DNA from: Bacillota bacterium
GTDB lineage: Bacteria > Bacillota > Clostridia > Acetivibrionales > DTU013
Assembly: GCA_023433505.1 (NCBI GenBank)
Contig: JAEZCO010000032.1
Coordinates: 1-64,000, forward strand
Length of the DNA: 64,000 bases
Direction of reading: 5' to 3'
The position numbers were made by a program, and so were the translations under genes. Of this stretch, positions 61,726 to 64,000 are shown one piece after another; the stretch's first letter is position 1; each line of letters opens with the position of its first letter. The notes under the pieces were generated by a model, which was not told the origin of the DNA, ran no database searches, and was given only the letters and a program-made list of their open reading frames with translations.

Positions 61726-63285
61726 ATGCAAGGGCATAGTATTCGGGAAGTACCTGTTTGGTCTTGTTGGGAACACTCATTTACCAGTTTGAAGACATAT
61801 AAAAACCCATATAAGGAGATTAATCTGGCAGTGCTTTATAAGGGGCCCGATGGAGAATGCATCAAAAGCTTTGGGTTTTGGGACGGCAGCAATACATATA
61901 AAATACGGTTTGCATTCCCTGCCGCAGGTGAGTGGACATGGTCTACGAGATGTTCTGATATTTCCAATAATGAATTGGACAAACAGTCGGGCGCTGTTCA
62001 GGTTGTATCTTATATAGGGACGAATAAACTCTACAATAATGGCTTCATTAAGGTTAGCTCAAATAGAAGATATCTAACGTACAGCAATGAAGTACCCTTT
62101 CTGTGGATGGCTGATACCGCCTGGATAGCTCCTCTGAAAGCATCCTTTGATGATTGGAAGGAATACGTTGAGGACCGCGTTTCCAAACACTTTTCAGTCA
62201 TACAACTCTCTCCGGCAAGCGAATGGGGGGGAGAATATGATGTTGACGGTAACCGTGCATTTACAGACGATGAACTTTCCTGTTGGAACCCGGAGTATTG
62301 GAGGGGTTTTGAAATGAAGGTCAGGTATGCCAACGAGAGAGGACTGGTAATTTTTCTGGTCGGGCTGATGGAGCCTGTTTCAAGATACCCTGGAACCGAA
62401 GAGGCTGTTGCCTTTGCCCGCAACATGGCTGCACGTCTTATGGGTGATTTCGTAGTCTATTCCCCAGGCTTTGACAGCCCTTGGTCTGAGCTTGGGAATA
62501 CTGTAGGAAACGCCATCAGCAAGGCTACAAAAGTGCATCTGATTACGCAGCATCCCGATACCCCCTGGCAAATGCCGCAAAATCAAACGGCAGAAAATTA
62601 TTTCGATATGTCTTATATGGACTTTTGTGCCAATCAAACAGGTCATAATTGCGGAGACAGAAAACGGTGCATGAAAAATGCAATTGAATGGAATCTGAGC
62701 CTGTACCGGCATAATCCGCCCAAACCGGTAATAAATGCAGAAGCATATTATGATGCAAATGGCACGGCGGATGTTCCCGGAGCTGCATATCAGGGGACGG
62801 CATCAGATGCCAGAGCTTTAGGCTATATAAGCTGGCTGTCCGGCTCTTTGGGCTATACTTACGGAGCTTTCGGCATTTGGAATTGGAAGGCCGAAGGTGA
62901 AGCGGCTTTCTCATGGAGGAAGGCGATGCAATTTCCTTCTGCTTTTCAAATGAAGTATATGCATGATTTTTTTGATAGTATTGAATGGTGGAGGTTGGAG
63001 CCTGCCCATGAGTTCATATTGAACCAGCCGGACGAGGAGGAAGAAAAAGCTGTATTGGCAAAAAGTATAGAAGGAGATATTCTTGTAGCTTATATTCCAG
63101 ATAACAGGTGCTTGGAGCTTGATAGTTCGGTTGTCAAGTCCGGCGCTACATATCAATGGTATCATCCCAAAACCGGTGTTTACACCGGAGAAACAGTCTA
63201 CAATGACCATGGTCCGGTATGTATGTTTTATCCGACTGTTGAAGGTGACTGTGTTTTAAGGATAATGAATTCTGAAAAGGAGTAG
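61726..63285 (+). CDS. Intracellular DUF5060/DUF4038 glycosidase (apiosidase, GH140-like)
   Basis: A 519-residue protein with no signal peptide, so it acts inside the cell. The N-terminal ~90 residues form a DUF5060 beta-sandwich (VPVWSCWEHSFTSLKTYKNP, RFAFPAAGEWTWSTRCSD). The DUF4038 TIM barrel follows (about 105-400): FLWMADTAWIAPLKASFDDW, VIQLSPASEWGGEYDVDGN, VIFLVGLMEPVSR and INAEAYYD with the likely nucleophile Glu339. Characterised GH140 members remove apiose from rhamnogalacturonan-II side chains. Placed last in the importer E operon, it probably processes the imported oligosaccharide. A closing beta domain covers about 420-519. Confidence 0.8.
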   Translation: MQGHSIREVPVWSCWEHSFTSLKTYKNPYKEINLAVLYKGPDGECIKSFGFWDGSNTYKIRFAFPAAGEWTWSTRCSDISNNELDKQSGAVQVVSYIGTNKLYNNGFIKVSSNRRYLTYSNEVPFLWMADTAWIAPLKASFDDWKEYVEDRVSKHFSVIQLSPASEWGGEYDVDGNRAFTDDELSCWNPEYWRGFEMKVRYANERGLVIFLVGLMEPVSRYPGTEEAVAFARNMAARLMGDFVVYSPGFDSPWSELGNTVGNAISKATKVHLITQHPDTPWQMPQNQTAENYFDMSYMDFCANQTGHNCGDRKRCMKNAIEWNLSLYRHNPPKPVINAEAYYDANGTADVPGAAYQGTASDARALGYISWLSGSLGYTYGAFGIWNWKAEGEAAFSWRKAMQFPSAFQMKYMHDFFDSIEWWRLEPAHEFILNQPDEEEEKAVLAKSIEGDILVAYIPDNRCLELDSSVVKSGATYQWYHPKTGVYTGETVYNDHGPVCMFYPTVEGDCVLRIMNSEKE

Positions 63286-63300
63286 AAATGGTATTTCCGG

Positions 63301-63370
63301 CCTGAGATTCGGGTGGTGGATTCTGAACGGGTTGATGAGCTGAGCAACCCGGGGAGTTGCCTCAGGTTTT
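63301..63370 (+). terminator. Terminator-like structure after the importer E operon
   Basis: CCTGAG (63301-63306) can pair with CTCAGG (63361-63366), which is followed by TTTT, and an inner GGGTTG/CAACCC stem (63329-63334 with 63345-63350) folds inside it. It probably ends the 58115-63285 operon. Confidence 0.5.
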
Positions 63371-63429
63371 AACTTTATCATACACTTTATTATTTTTTAT
63401 AATTATTTTATTTCTGTTTCACATGTTTT

Positions 63430-63438
63430 TGCTATAAT
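63430..63438 (+). promoter_or_regulatory. Extended -10 promoter of the OmpR-type regulator
   Basis: TGCTATAAT (63430-63438) combines a TG extension with a perfect -10 hexamer, about 40 bp before the ATG at 63478. The -35 position is weak, as usual for extended -10 promoters. Confidence 0.6.
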
Positions 63439-63477
63439 TAAGCGAAAGCTAGTATAAGCAATAAAGCAGGTGAGATA

Positions 63478-64000
63478 ATGGATAAAACGGTTTTGGTTGT
63501 GGATGACGATAGAGACATTGTAAAATTAATTACAAAAAGCCTAAGATTCGAGCAATTCGAAGTAATTCCGGCATATACGGGAAAAGAAGCTCTGTCTATC
63601 TTAAAAGAGGACTCTGTGGATTTTGTGGTACTTGACATTATGATGCCTGAAATGGACGGACTGGAAGTCTGTAGAAATATCAGAAACCATTATAATATCC
63701 CTATCCTTTTTCTAAGTGCCCGTGATAGGGATATTGACAGGATCATAGGGCTGGAAATAGGGGCGGATGATTACATGACCAAACCCTTCAGCATCCAGGA
63801 GCTTACCTCCCGGATAAAAGCGCATTTCAGGAAGGTTGACCGCCTGTATAAAGAGTGGAATGAACAAAGGCCCTACAACGATACAAGTGCCTCGGATATC
63901 TCATCGCTTGTTTTGAATGAAAAGTCATTTGAGGCCTTTTTAAATAACCAGAAGCTCGATTTATCAACGAAAGAATTTCAGATTCTATCCTTTCTAAAAA
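63478..64000 (+). CDS. OmpR family response regulator (3' truncated by window edge)
   Basis: The frame is open from ATG 63478, behind AGGTGA, to the window end, giving 174 residues. The receiver domain has VVDDDRD and the phosphorylation site Asp53 in VVLDIMMPEMDG, with LSARD and YMTKPFS as the later conserved positions. A winged-helix domain begins near the edge (LNEKSFEAFLNNQKLDLSTK, EFQILSFL), as in OmpR/PhoB regulators. Its kinase is probably encoded just outside. It differs in type from the AraC-type regulators in the rest of the window, so it probably belongs to another locus. Confidence 0.9.
   Translation, partial: MDKTVLVVDDDRDIVKLITKSLRFEQFEVIPAYTGKEALSILKEDSVDFVVLDIMMPEMDGLEVCRNIRNHYNIPILFLSARDRDIDRIIGLEIGADDYMTKPFSIQELTSRIKAHFRKVDRLYKEWNEQRPYNDTSASDISSLVLNEKSFEAFLNNQKLDLSTKEFQILSFLK

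Noticed and set aside
1..64000. Search for tRNA, rRNA, CRISPR arrays, phage genes, transposases and antiphage systems
   Set aside because: I found no sequence supporting any of these; the only mobile-element hints are the two repeat pairs reported above.

Overview
The window looks like the chromosome of a low-to-moderate GC Gram-positive bacterium, most likely a plant-cell-wall-degrading member of the Clostridia. The signs are AGGAGG-type ribosome binding sites, several TTG starts, lipoprotein solute-binding proteins, YesM/YesN-type two-component systems, Pro-Thr linkers and large secreted modular carbohydrate enzymes. I see no rRNA, tRNA, CRISPR array, phage gene or intact insertion sequence.

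Layout. 1-2944: the end of a WYL-domain regulator with a strong terminator, a DJ-1/PfpI-like protein, a VOC protein and a DUF4300-like lipoprotein. 3027-10657: histidine kinase and AraC-type response regulator pair A, ABC importer A (binding protein and two permeases) and a creatininase-like hydrolase. 10874-20023: two-component system B in the order regulator then kinase, importer B and a secreted Asp-box propeller enzyme with ricin-type lectin modules. 20629-26665: two large secreted enzymes, a double beta-helix protein and a DUF3863 protein, which share C-terminal modules. 26789-33451: importer C and kinase/regulator pair C. 33973-46185: a mostly intracellular catabolic block with a Gfo/Idh/MocA oxidoreductase, a PocR-AraC regulator, a DegT/StrS aminotransferase, a sugar isomerase/epimerase-like TIM barrel, a ceramidase-like hydrolase, a putative six-hairpin glycosidase and importer D. 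46427-54994: three more secreted enzymes, namely an FG-GAP plus GH99-like protein, a GH123/DUF4091-like protein with discoidin-type modules, and a pectate lyase on the minus strand. 55404-63285: a membrane-bound AraC regulator on the minus strand, divergent from importer E, followed by an intracellular DUF4038 (apiosidase-like) glycosidase. 63478 to the end: a truncated OmpR-type response regulator.

Working model. Secreted lyases and glycosidases cut pectin-like and side-chain-rich glycans. Five importers bring in the oligosaccharides, and local sensors (three YesM/YesN-type systems, PocR-AraC and the membrane AraC protein) switch on each locus. Intracellular enzymes finish the breakdown. None of the five importers has its ATPase here, so a shared MsmX-type ATPase encoded elsewhere is likely.

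The observations most worth a second look are: (1) the 33973-42525 block, which may be an undescribed pathway for an amino-sugar, cyclitol or N-acylated sugar; (2) a related promoter and operator region in front of both the 20629 enzyme and importer C; (3) a 79-bp repeat in front of two genes of the catabolic block; (4) a deleted second copy of the DUF4300 lipoprotein locus; (5) a roughly 60-residue secreted module present three times in two genes.
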